Below are positions 7,600-15,173 of a DNA stretch of 17,582 nt, one piece after another (position 1 is the stretch's first letter; the number at the start of each line of letters is the position of its first letter). A program made the translations under genes and the position numbers. This DNA is from an uncultured Lachnospiraceae bacterium (GTDB lineage: Bacteria > Bacillota > Clostridia > Lachnospirales > Lachnospiraceae), in the NCBI GenBank assembly GCA_946409475.1, contig CAMJWQ010000023.1, positions 1-17,582 on the forward strand, in the 5' to 3' direction. The notes beneath the pieces were generated by a model that saw only the letters and a list, made by a program, of their open reading frames with translations, had not been told where the DNA came from and searched no databases.

Positions 7600-8514
7600 T
7601 TAGTAGAATAAACCGGATAATAAAACACTTAAAAAAATGACAGCCGTATTCGTACCCATAATAATGATAAAATTTCTAATGGAGCATATAAAAGTTTCTG
7701 TCTTCTCCTGTTTATTAAAAAAAATACGAATATTCTTTTGTACCCAATAAATGGACAATAAGGAAAGCAGACTGATTGGAGACAATATTTCAAACAGTAC
7801 CATAAGTACCGTGGCGGCGTAAGTCAGATAATAGAATCCTGCAAATGCCCATAGTGCTGCCTTTTCCCCAATATAATAGGGTAATGTATGTCTCTTAACC
7901 TTAATATCGTTCTCGAGATCACAGATATTGTTTGCCAGCATAATATTGGCTGTTGTACAAAAAGGTGTCACGGAAAACAGCAATAGAGTTAAAAAAGGTA
8001 TAAAATGAATCTCAACAGACAGTGAGGTGGGGCTTATATGATAGTTTAAAAAGCTTCCTTCCGGCATATTCATGTACATCAGAATAAAGGGTATCATAAC
8101 TCCATAAAAGAATCCCGAAAAAATTTCTCCTAAAGGCTGTCTGGATATGGGAAGAGGACCATATGTATATAATACTCCGCATAAAAAGCACAATCCTCCC
8201 GCAAAAAGAACAACAATATCCGTTAAATAAGCTAAATATAGGCCTAAAACCGTGCTAATTGCAAATAAAACGTATATAATAAGTAAGGCTGTCTTCCTGC
8301 TAAAGTCCAGTACCTGACTGTTTGTCTTAGAGTCAATGTAATTATTGATTGCCGTTGTTGTCAAATCAAAAAGAAACATAGCGGCAAAAAACAGCAGAGT
8401 CAGCTTCCAGTTAATTGCCTGCCCTTGATATAGTAAAAAAACAATCGTTAAGGCAAAGGTAAATAAGCTTGTTATCTTTGTTTTTATTTCCGTATAATTT
8501 AAAAATCTTTTCAC
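7600..8514 (-). CDS. UbiA-family prenyltransferase (DmkA/MenA-like)
   Basis: A polytopic membrane enzyme (304 residues) that would join a polyprenyl chain to 1,4-dihydroxy-2-naphthoate to make demethylmenaquinone. It shows about eight to nine hydrophobic segments and the two Asp-rich sites of UbiA: NNYIDSKTN (57-65), where the final Asp of the usual NxxxDxxxD is Asn65, and CDLENDIKVKRHTLP (198-212) with Asp199 and Asp203. Also family-like are the YTYGPLPISRQPLGE and GFFYGVMIPF segments. The start is GTG, 4 nt after the stop of the polyprenyl synthase gene, so the two are translationally linked. This pairing matches DmkA and DmkB of Listeria EET, where a dedicated quinone serves Ndh2. The aromatic substrate is inferred from that analogy. 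Confidence 0.87.
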   Translation of the reverse strand: MKRFLNYTEIKTKITSLFTFALTIVFLLYQGQAINWKLTLLFFAAMFLFDLTTTAINNYIDSKTNSQVLDFSRKTALLIIYVLFAISTVLGLYLAYLTDIVVLFAGGLCFLCGVLYTYGPLPISRQPLGEIFSGFFYGVMIPFILMYMNMPEGSFLNYHISPTSLSVEIHFIPFLTLLLFSVTPFCTTANIMLANNICDLENDIKVKRHTLPYYIGEKAALWAFAGFYYLTYAATVLMVLFEILSPISLLSLLSIYWVQKNIRIFFNKQEKTETFICSIRNFIIIMGTNTAVIFLSVLLSGLFY

Positions 8515-8518
8515 TAAT

Positions 8519-9499
8519 TTATACCACTCGGGCAGCTTTCTTTAATATATTGACAAGCCTTGCTTTCTTTCCGGAATTATCATCCAGTTCCCGTATACGC
8601 CCCATTGCCTTATTATAATACTTTTGAATGACCAATCTCGTGAATTTCAGACCTCCCGACTTTCTGACAGCTTCATTAATTTCTTCTCTTGTCACTTCCG
8701 TATGAGCAGCCTTTTCCTTAAAATCCTTATTTTCCTGAAGTGCATGTATTAAGGGCAGGGTAATTACCCCCTGTTCATAGTCGGACTGAACCGGCTTATT
8801 AGCCTCCTCAACGGTAGCATCGAAATCAATGCAGTCATCCGACAGCTGAAAGATCATACCAATATAATTTCCGATTTGCCTGTATTTGATGGTTTCTCCT
8901 TCACTGCAGCCGGCAATCACCGCTCCGGCATAAAAAGAAGCCTCAAAAAGTGCTGCCGTTTTTCCCGAAATAATCTTGAAATATTGAAATATCGACAGGT
9001 TCAGATTTTTATTATTAATATGCTGGTTTAATTCACCAAGGCATAGCTTACCAATATAATCCGGAAGGTCAAGCTCCAGGTAATCCTTTTTATTTGAAAT
9101 AACCGACAGCATTTTTAAAGCCAGGCTAAGGAGATAATCCCCGCAAATAACCGCCGTTCTTTTGCCGTATTTTTTTTGCAATGTAGCTTTTCCCCTGCGA
9201 AGGTCGGCATTATCCATGACATCATCATGTACTAAAGAAGCAAGATGTAAGATCTCAATTGCCCCGGCTATTTTAACTGCGTTCAGATGAATGTTCCCCT
9301 CCTTGTCTTCAGCACAGGTAATAACGGAAACGGCCCGGATAAATTTCCCCTGTGATAAGGATAAATGAGTCAGATATTCACGGATAATAGCAGGCGACCC
9401 GGTCAAGGCTCCCTCCACTTCCTTTTTCACAAGGTCAATTGCTTCTTCATAGGCAAAAAATTCTTTTTTTTCCATATTCATAGTATTTTTACTAGTCAT
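8519..9499 (-). CDS. Polyprenyl diphosphate synthase, trans-type (DmkB/HepT-like)
   Basis: Soluble enzyme that adds isopentenyl units to an allylic diphosphate to build the quinone side chain. The 326-residue sequence has both Asp-rich motifs, DDVMD (92-96, in HLASLVHDDVMDNADLRRG) and DDCID (221-225, in QLSDDCID). The residues four and five places before the first motif are small (Ala87, Ser88), as in long-chain synthases. The usual GKRLRP near the N-terminus reads GKFIRA here, keeping Lys and Arg. The ATG overlaps the end of ndh2 by 8 nt and the UbiA gene follows after 4 nt, so the three genes form a tight operon. An internal ATG (codon 7 or 9) is a possible alternative start. Chain length cannot be set from sequence alone. 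Confidence 0.92.
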   Translation of the reverse strand: MTSKNTMNMEKKEFFAYEEAIDLVKKEVEGALTGSPAIIREYLTHLSLSQGKFIRAVSVITCAEDKEGNIHLNAVKIAGAIEILHLASLVHDDVMDNADLRRGKATLQKKYGKRTAVICGDYLLSLALKMLSVISNKKDYLELDLPDYIGKLCLGELNQHINNKNLNLSIFQYFKIISGKTAALFEASFYAGAVIAGCSEGETIKYRQIGNYIGMIFQLSDDCIDFDATVEEANKPVQSDYEQGVITLPLIHALQENKDFKEKAAHTEVTREEINEAVRKSGGLKFTRLVIQKYYNKAMGRIRELDDNSGKKARLVNILKKAARVV

Positions 9500-11600
9500 T
9501 ATAGATATACCACTTTCTCACAAATGGCAGTTTTTTCCATAATTTTTTTAATCCGGGCATTGCATAATAATCTAATCCTAAGGTTCTGCCTGCTCCTATC
9601 AGTACGGCAATGGCAGCAAAAACCATCCAGAAGGTTCCTAAATACAACCCGGTAGTACATACAAACATAAATTGCAATACCAGTGAAAAAGCTGATGCGG
9701 GGGTTGTGAATAAGCCGCCGATTAAGGCCAGGCCAATAAGGATTTCCGCAACAACAATGAAAATCTGCATCGCCAACTGTACCCCGTCATAGGGCAGGAT
9801 TAATTTATTGACAAACCAATTCATAAGGGGAACATCCAGCTTAAAGGCAAAATCACTTAATGTTGATTCCGCCAAATCCGCACCGGTTACAAAAATGACT
9901 TTAAACAATCCTAAGAAGTCAAAATTCAGCAATACGTGTCCAACAGCAGCCGCTACGCTTTCTGCCGCCCCCGTTGCTCCGGTAACGGCATCCGCCACCG
10001 CACCTCCTGCTGCCGCTCCCGTTGCGGAGGAAACGGCATCTGTTGACACGGTTACGGCCTGTACCGCATTGGAAACGTAGGCTACGGCCTTAACAGCCGT
10101 ATCTGCGGCAGATGTGGTAGCGGTTGATAGACCATCCGTTGCCGCACCGGCCGCACCGGAGTTTAAGATACTTTCATACCATGCACTTGCTCCTCCAAAG
10201 AAGCCTGTGAGCTTAGGAGCGGTAAACCAGCCTTCCACAATCTTCATGATACCTTCAAATAACCATACGGCACCAAGCCAGATTCTAACCGGAACCAGCA
10301 GAAAGCTGGGCGTTCTGTTGGAAAAATGTCCGCCGACAAAGCTTCTGCAATTGCGAACCGTAAAGAATTCATGCTTTACATAGCTGAAAACCTTATTCCA
10401 GCCTAAAACCTGTATAAAGTAAATAATATTAATAAAATGCTTTGCAAACATAGCAAGGAAGGAGGGAAGACTGAAGAAATGGTTCGGCAATCCCACATGC
10501 GCCACGCCATAACGGCCGCCTATGCAGACCATGACCCCATGAAAAGCAGGCTTATAGACTTCCATCTGTCCTTCTCCGGTCAGGGCACATGTTATGTTAT
10601 GGGCTGCCGTATGTGCACTTTGTTCGCAGTTCTCAACCATCTGGGGAACAGGATTCTTTTCGCCCTCAGCGATATAATACATATTATCCCCGATTACGTA
10701 CACATTTTCATTCTTTGTAGAGCGCAGGTATTTATCCACCTGAATGCGCCCGCCTCTTTGTACCTCAAGAGAGCTTCCCGCCTCTTTTGTAATATCAGCA
10801 CATTGAATACCTGCCGCCCAGATGACGGTACCTGCGCTACTATGCCGGACATTATCATTTCTTTTATATTCTATGAAATCCTTTCCAACCTTTGTTACAA
10901 AGGAATTCAGGATAAGCTGCACACCCATTTTCTCCAGGCGTTTCGTCACTTTAGCAGATAATTTTTCCGTCAGGTTAGGTATGGGCCTGCTTAAGCCGTC
11001 TATATTGACAAGAGTAACCTCGCTTCTTTTTATCTCATACTTTTCACAGAGAATAGGCACATATTCCGCCAGCTCTCCAATCATTTCCACTCCGGTAAAG
11101 CCGGCACCGACAACATAAAAGGTCAGCATCCTCTTTCTTTCTTCTTCGTTTGTTTCTCCGGATGCTGCACGGAAGGTATTCATAATGTGTTCTTTTAAAA
11201 GGACCGCATCATCATAGGACCAAAGCTTATAAGAAAATTCATCCGCACCAGGAACCCCGAAAAATGTCGGCTTTGATCCGGCAGCAAGTACCAGATAATC
11301 ATAAGCATAATTTTCACAGGCGCCGGCAACAATCTTACTGTCAAAATCTATGGCTGTAACGGTATCAAGCTTAACAGTAACCTTTCTTCCTGCGAAAACC
11401 TTTTTCAGACTAATCTTAATACTGTCTTCATCCACTCGGTTTGCAGCTACTTCGTGCAATTCCGTCAGCATAGTGTGGAATGGGTTTTTATCAATTATTG
11501 TTACCGTTACATCATCCTGCTTCTTACATTTTTTTGCCAATTTCTTGGCGGTCAGTATACCTGCATAACCGGCCCCGATAATAACAACTTTTTTCTCCAT
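9492..11600 (-). CDS. ndh2: Type II NADH:quinone dehydrogenase with fused DoxX-like membrane domain (EET Ndh2)
   Basis: FAD enzyme that oxidises NADH and reduces a membrane quinone without pumping protons. Using ATG at 11600 (AGGAG nine nt upstream) gives 702 residues; an in-frame ATG at 11618 lacks a ribosome site. Residues about 1-410 are the dehydrogenase, with GAGYAG (9-14) for FAD, GAGFTG (165-170) for NADH and VIGD (302-305) closing the FAD site. Canonical NDH-2 is about 400 residues. Here the protein continues into DoxX-like membrane segments (about 433-460 and 610-675), interrupted by an Ala/Thr/Ser/Gly/Val-rich, hydrophobic-poor stretch at about 480-557. Listeria Ndh2 also has a C-terminal membrane extension. 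It is first of the ndh2-dmkB-dmkA operon and divergent from an HxlR regulator, which probably controls it. Confidence 0.92.
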   Translation of the reverse strand: MEKKVVIIGAGYAGILTAKKLAKKCKKQDDVTVTIIDKNPFHTMLTELHEVAANRVDEDSIKISLKKVFAGRKVTVKLDTVTAIDFDSKIVAGACENYAYDYLVLAAGSKPTFFGVPGADEFSYKLWSYDDAVLLKEHIMNTFRAASGETNEEERKRMLTFYVVGAGFTGVEMIGELAEYVPILCEKYEIKRSEVTLVNIDGLSRPIPNLTEKLSAKVTKRLEKMGVQLILNSFVTKVGKDFIEYKRNDNVRHSSAGTVIWAAGIQCADITKEAGSSLEVQRGGRIQVDKYLRSTKNENVYVIGDNMYYIAEGEKNPVPQMVENCEQSAHTAAHNITCALTGEGQMEVYKPAFHGVMVCIGGRYGVAHVGLPNHFFSLPSFLAMFAKHFINIIYFIQVLGWNKVFSYVKHEFFTVRNCRSFVGGHFSNRTPSFLLVPVRIWLGAVWLFEGIMKIVEGWFTAPKLTGFFGGASAWYESILNSGAAGAATDGLSTATTSAADTAVKAVAYVSNAVQAVTVSTDAVSSATGAAAGGAVADAVTGATGAAESVAAAVGHVLLNFDFLGLFKVIFVTGADLAESTLSDFAFKLDVPLMNWFVNKLILPYDGVQLAMQIFIVVAEILIGLALIGGLFTTPASAFSLVLQFMFVCTTGLYLGTFWMVFAAIAVLIGAGRTLGLDYYAMPGLKKLWKKLPFVRKWYIYND

Positions 11601-11627
11601 AATTTCTTCTCCTAACATTAAAAATGC

Positions 11628-11659
11628 CTAGAAATCGTTATTTTTATAACAATTCTTAG
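11628..11659. promoter_or_regulatory. Imperfect dyad in the ndh2 leader
   Basis: CTA-ga-AAT-c-GTTAT and ATAAC-a-ATT-ct-TAG flank TTTT: 11 of 14 positions pair. It lies 28 nt before the ndh2 ATG and downstream of the presumed start of transcription. It could be an operator for the HxlR protein or an RNA hairpin controlling translation. Confidence 0.4.
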
Positions 11660-11679
11660 CATATTTCTACTTATGTGAT

Positions 11680-11706
11680 ATGATATATATGATTTATATG
11701 ATTTAT
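11680..11706. repeat. Three tandem 9-bp AT-rich repeats
   Basis: ATGATATAT, ATGATTTAT, ATGATTTAT follow one another directly, the last two identical. They lie in the ndh2 leader region. In such AT-rich DNA they may be chance, a slippage product or a protein-binding array. Confidence 0.4.
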
Positions 11707-11731
11707 AAAAAATTTTAATTTATTATACTTA

Positions 11732-11740
11732 TGTTATAAT
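11732..11740 (+). promoter_or_regulatory. Extended -10 promoter of the HxlR regulator gene
   Basis: TGTTATAAT gives a perfect -10 (11735-11740) with the TGn extension; the -35 region (about TTTTAA at 11713-11718) is weak. Transcription would start near 11747, leaving a leader of about 80 nt. Confidence 0.55.
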
Positions 11741-11767
11741 ATTAACAGGTTACATAAAGTTATACAA
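11739..11767 (-). promoter_or_regulatory. Candidate sigma-A promoter of the ndh2 operon
   Basis: On the minus strand TTGTAT (11762-11767), a 17-bp spacer, then TAATAT (11739-11744). Its -10 overlaps the -10 of the divergent regulator promoter by two bases, so the two polymerases should exclude one another. The ndh2 leader would be about 130 nt. Confidence 0.5.
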
Positions 11768-11784
11768 GAAGGTACTTATTTGTG

Positions 11785-11810
11785 CCATAGTATCCTCAAA
11801 GATACTTTGG
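11785..11810. promoter_or_regulatory. Dyad in the HxlR gene leader, candidate autoregulatory site
   Basis: CCAtAGTATC and GATACTtTGG form 10-nt arms with a single mismatch, separated by CTCAAA. It ends 4 nt before the AGGAGGT ribosome site at 11814-11820, so it could act as an operator or as an mRNA hairpin next to the ribosome site. Confidence 0.5.
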
Positions 11811-11826
11811 AGTAGGAGGTGGAATT

Positions 11827-12243
11827 TTGCCAAATTTGGATAGAAAGCCGGAAATTTGCAATGAAAAAAAACATGAAAGCTGTTACATGTATGAAAAATG
11901 CGAGCAATATGACGTCTGCCCAATGGTTCTGGTTCAGAATCTCCTGTCAGGTAAACGGAAAATCTTAATTCTATGGTTTTTAAGTAACAAAATATTAAGA
12001 TATAGTGATATCAAGAAAAAGTTGCCTGACGTAACACAAAAAATGCTAACGAAGCAGCTTCGGAGCTTAGAAGAAGATCATCTTATTTACAGAAATATTT
12101 ACCCTACCGTTCCCCCAAGAGTGGAATACGGCTTAACAGAATTAGGCCAGAAAATCATTCCTATATTGGAAATAATGCATAATTTCGGAGCCACCTATCT
12201 GGAAAAAACCCTGGCGAAAAGCGACGGACCGGATGTGGAATAA
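11827..12243 (+). CDS. HxlR-family winged-helix transcriptional regulator with Cys-rich N-terminus
   Basis: A DNA-binding protein of 138 residues. The HxlR core covers about 31-115: CPMVLVQNLLSGKRKILIL, then YSDIKKKLPDVTQKMLTKQLRSLEEDHLIYR (recognition helix region) and the wing, ending VEYGLTELGQKI. The start is TTG at 11827 with AGGAGGT seven nt upstream. Four cysteines crowd the N-terminus: Cys11, Cys19, Cys25 and Cys31. Cys31 matches the single conserved sensor Cys of HxlR proteins such as YodB and HypR, which respond to quinones and disulfide stress. The other three are unusual and could bind metal or form disulfides. It is divergent from ndh2 with overlapping promoters, so it is the best candidate regulator of the EET operon and of itself. 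Ligand unknown. Confidence 0.88.
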   Translation: MPNLDRKPEICNEKKHESCYMYEKCEQYDVCPMVLVQNLLSGKRKILILWFLSNKILRYSDIKKKLPDVTQKMLTKQLRSLEEDHLIYRNIYPTVPPRVEYGLTELGQKIIPILEIMHNFGATYLEKTLAKSDGPDVE

Positions 12244-12311
12244 TTTTAATGTAGTATTCTTTTTTTTTCAGGGCATACTAAATCATTATATAATATAAGG
12301 AAGGTGATAAA

Positions 12312-14372
12312 ATGACTGACAATAATGTTGTACCCAATAGATTAATAAATGAGAAGTCGCCTTATTTATTACAGCATGCCCATAATCCGGTTGATTGGTT
12401 CCCCTGGGGGCAAGAGGCATTTGATAAAGCGAGGCTTATGGATAAGCCGATATTTCTTTCTATTGGGTACTCCTGAGGTTAGCAAAAATCTACCTGTCAT
12501 TGGTGCCATGTAATGGAGAGAGAATCCTTTGAGGATAAGGACGTATCCGAACTATTAAATAAAAACTTCATTTGTATTAAAGTAGATAAGGAAGAGCGTC
12601 CCGACATCGATGCTGTCTATATGACCGTATGCCAGGCCTTAACAGGCTCCGGAGGATGGCCTTTAAGCATCTTTTTAATGCCGGACCAAAAGCCTTTTTA
12701 TGCCGCCACCTATATTCCGAAAGAAAACCGGTACGGCAGGATGGGTATGATGGAACTGCTGGCCGAGATTATGCATTTATGGAAAAACAGCAGGAGCAAA
12801 TTAGTAAAATCAAGTACGGATATTACGAAATATCTTATTAACCGTGCTTATGCCGCACATAGTAAGGCTGAGCCTGATATAAAATTAATTAATCGTGCCG
12901 TGTCCCTGCTGAATGATAATTTTGACCACAGATACGGAGGCTTTGGAAGTGCACCGAAATTTCCGGCACCTCATAATTTACTCTTTCTGCTGCGCTTTTG
13001 GCAAAAGGAAAAGGAAAAAAATGTCATGCCTATGATAGAAAAGACCCTTATACAAATGTATCGCGGGGGTATTTTTGATCATTTAGGAGGAGGCTTTTCC
13101 CGCTACTCGACAGACGAAAAATGGCTGGTGCCCCATTTTGAAAAAATGCTCTATGATAACGCTTTGCTCAGCTACGTTTATCTGGAATGCTTTCAGGTCA
13201 CAAAAGAACCATTATATGAGCACGTTGCGCGCCGTACTCTTGATTATGTAATGAAGGAGCTTTCTGATAAAGACGGCGCCTTTTATTGCGGACAGGATGC
13301 GGACAGCGAGGGTGTGGAGGGTAAATATTATGTGTTTACGCCTGATGAAATTAATGAAGTTATAGGAAAAGAAAATGCATCCACATTTAAGGATTGGTTT
13401 TCCGTTACGGAAAGAGGTAATTTCGAAGGAAAAAATATTCTTAACTTATTAAACAATGCCGACTATGATGAATTCCGGCCAATTATTCAAAACCAATGCG
13501 AAAAGCTATATGACTATCGCCTTGGCAGAACCAGGCTGCATCTGGATGATAAGGTACTAACTTCATGGAATGCTCTCATGATCTCCTCCCTTGCAAAGGC
13601 GGGAGCGGTATTGGAGGATTCCGCTTACCTTAATAATGCCGTCCGGGCCTGTCACTTTATAGAAAATAATCTGGTACAGGGTAACGGCCGTTTATTCCTG
13701 CGCTGGCGCAGGGGATCAGGGGGTATAGAAGGACAATTGGATGATTACGCTTTTTATGCATGGTCACTTTTAGAATTGTATGAAAGTACTTTTGATATTA
13801 TTTATTTAAAAAGGGCCGTGGAAATTGCAAAGCAAATGCTGTCTTTATTCTATGATGAAGAAAACGGCGGATTTTACATGTATTCACAAAACGGCGAACA
13901 ATTAATAAGCCGTTTAAAGGAACTGTATGACGGTGCCGTCCCCTCCGGCAATTCCGTTGCCGCCCTGGTATTGACCCGTCTTTCCAAATTAACCGGACTA
14001 TCCTATTGGGACACCTACAGCAAACAACAGCTTTTCTTTCTGGCCGGAAGCAATAAGGACAACCCGGCAGCCCATACCTTTTCCATGATTGCCATGCTGG
14101 AGGTATTATATCCTTCAAGAGAACTGATCTGCGTCATAAATGCTGAGAGTTTACCGGAAGGTCTACTTGGGCTTTTACATTCGGTATCCGGTACAAATCT
14201 AACGGTACTGGTCAAAACGAAGGATAATGAAACAGAAATAACTGCCATAGCACCTTTTCTATCCGGATATGAGTTAAAGGATAATCAGAATGAAGCCTAT
14301 TATCTGTGTGAAAATTTTTCCTGTAAAGCACCTGTACACACCGTAAAAGAGCTGCAGGAGCTCCTGGCATAA
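12312..14372 (+). pseudogene. YyaL/DUF255 thioredoxin-domain protein, interrupted by an 18-nt in-frame insertion with two stops
   Basis: Full-length reading of 686 codons before the stop, like the YyaL/SPATA20 family: an N-terminal DUF255 thioredoxin-like domain (to about 170), then a six-hairpin glycosidase-like helical domain. ATG at 12312 has AGGAAGGTG upstream and begins a typical N-terminus, including SPYLLQHAHNPVDWFPWG. After KPIFLSIGYS (TCC at 12471) comes TGA-GGT-TAG-CAA-AAA-TCT, then TCHWCHVMERESFED resumes in the same frame and stays open to 14372. The CHWC pair is the family's redox motif. Independent translation could begin only at ATG 12513, which has no ribosome site and lacks CHWC. 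Downstream motifs (GGWPLSIFLMPD, GGFGSAPKFP, HFEKMLYDNA, GQDADSEGVEGKYY) are intact, arguing for recent damage or recoding. It follows the HxlR gene by 68 nt. Function of the family is poorly known. Confidence 0.85.
12474..12491 (+). other. 18-nt insertion in the CHWC motif region of the YyaL-like gene
   Basis: Six extra codons, TGA GGT TAG CAA AAA TCT, separate the conserved GYS from TCHWC. The last inserted codon, TCT, is read by the same tRNA-Ser as the TCC before the insertion. GGUUAG and CUACC can pair (five pairs, one bulged U) within the gap. No other copy of this segment was seen in the window. Confidence 0.8.
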
Positions 14373-14409
14373 CGTACCGCATAGCATAAATTTTGATGAC
14401 AGGTTAAAA

Positions 14410-14454
14410 AACCAACTCCGTAAATATTATATTTCTACATTCACGGAGTTGGTT
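14410..14454 (-). terminator. Intrinsic terminator, strongest for the minus strand
   Basis: AACCAACTCCGT and ACGGAGTTGGTT form a perfect 12-bp stem with a 21-nt loop. On the minus strand six U residues follow, ending transcription from the DUF4489-type gene. On the plus strand the stem may also stop transcription from the YyaL-like gene, but its U-tract is absent. Confidence 0.75.
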
Positions 14455-14471
14455 GAACCAATCAATTAAAA

Positions 14472-14499
14472 GGAACTGCGCACTAAGTGCATCAGCTCC
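14472..14499 (-). terminator. Second, proximal terminator of the DUF4489-type gene
   Basis: On the minus strand GGAGCTG pairs with CAGTTCC (one G-U), with an inner GCAC-TTA-GTGC stem, followed by UUUUAAU. It lies 31 nt after the stop at 14531, so the gene has two terminators in tandem. Confidence 0.6.
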
Positions 14500-14530
14500 C
14501 CCTTTCTCGTTTTTCATTGCAAAATTTGTT

Positions 14531-15043
14531 TTAACAGCATTCACAGTTGCTGCTGGCAGTAATTGCACCGAGTGTTGCGTTGTTAATGTTTAAATCACCT
14601 ACCGTAACTGTAGTTACTGTAGCAACAAGGGTATAACTGCAGCATTCGTTTTCACATGTGTCGCAATCGCATACAAAGAATGAAAAAGTTGTGCTCTCAG
14701 TAATAGCTACGATTCGGGAAAATGTAAAGGCCGCACCTACAGGTATTGGTTGAAATTGGTTTCTGCACTGCTTAAAAACCTGGAAATTTATTGATCCTAA
14801 AAAAGCAAGTGCCGTAATATTCATTGCCACTTCAATTTTTGTACATGGATTGCAGATTCCTGCCGTATTTGTAGTTAATGATGCGAGTGTAAAAGTCGTT
14901 CCTGCTAATGTTGCTACCGGGATAGAAATAGATCCCGGGGCTCCGCATTTAACCATTGTTATAGGAGCAGAAGGTTTTTTATCCCTTTTACACGGGTCTT
15001 TACAAGGCTCGTAATCATCACAATATCTGGAATTGGAATTCAT
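14531..15043 (-). CDS. DUF4489-type Cys-rich protein, probable spore-surface component
   Basis: A 170-residue protein without signal peptide or membrane segment. It has 15 cysteines: three near the N-terminus (8, 14, 18), one CNPC pair (64, 67), a cluster CDCDTCENECC (125-135) and a terminal CECC (167-170). The core is Thr/Ala/Val-rich beta-like sequence with CGAPGSISIPVATLAGTTFTLASL and FQVFKQCRNQFQPIPVG, which I recognise as DUF4489-like from Clostridia. No signal peptide, many Cys, two terminators of its own and a SigK-like promoter fit a mother-cell-made protein of the spore coat or exosporium, crosslinked by disulfides. AAGGAGG lies before the ATG. The domain name is from memory of the motif; the spore role is inferred. 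Confidence 0.75.
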   Translation of the reverse strand: MNSNSRYCDDYEPCKDPCKRDKKPSAPITMVKCGAPGSISIPVATLAGTTFTLASLTTNTAGICNPCTKIEVAMNITALAFLGSINFQVFKQCRNQFQPIPVGAAFTFSRIVAITESTTFSFFVCDCDTCENECCSYTLVATVTTVTVGDLNINNATLGAITASSNCECC

Positions 15044-15103
15044 TATTAATCCTCCTTAAATTTTAATTGGATACGGATAGTTGGTAATTACATGTATCTA
15101 CTA

Positions 15104-15132
15104 TTATATATGCATTCTTTAGTAGAAAAGTT
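15104..15132 (-). promoter_or_regulatory. SigK-like promoter of the DUF4489-type gene
   Basis: On the minus strand AAC (15130-15132), 17 bp, then CATATATAA (15104-15112), close to the SigK pattern AC-N16/17-CATANNNTA but with one mismatch in the last two bases. The leader would be about 55 nt. Confidence 0.4.
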
Positions 15133-15173
15133 ACTGTTATCTTCTTAATATTTTATGATTTGCGATTATTCGA

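Noticed and set aside
7206..7640. Open plus-strand frame opposite the lipoprotein gene (Ser/Val/Ala-rich)
   Set aside because: It is the antisense image of the lipoprotein's acidic and Ala-rich coding sequence, with no ribosome site or family resemblance.
10437..10961. Open plus-strand frame of 174 codons inside ndh2
   Set aside because: Antisense to the conserved NADH-binding domain; no ribosome site and composition typical of a shadow frame.
12241..12300. TATAAT at 12289-12294 as a separate promoter for the YyaL-like gene
   Set aside because: Transcription would begin inside or after the ribosome site, and the -35 region is poor. Co-transcription with the HxlR gene is simpler.
12474..12482. 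TGA as selenocysteine or TAG as pyrrolysine in the YyaL-like gene
   Set aside because: Decoding both would leave six extra residues inside a conserved motif. There is no visible SECIS-like hairpin of proper size after the TGA, and neither residue is known at this place in the family.
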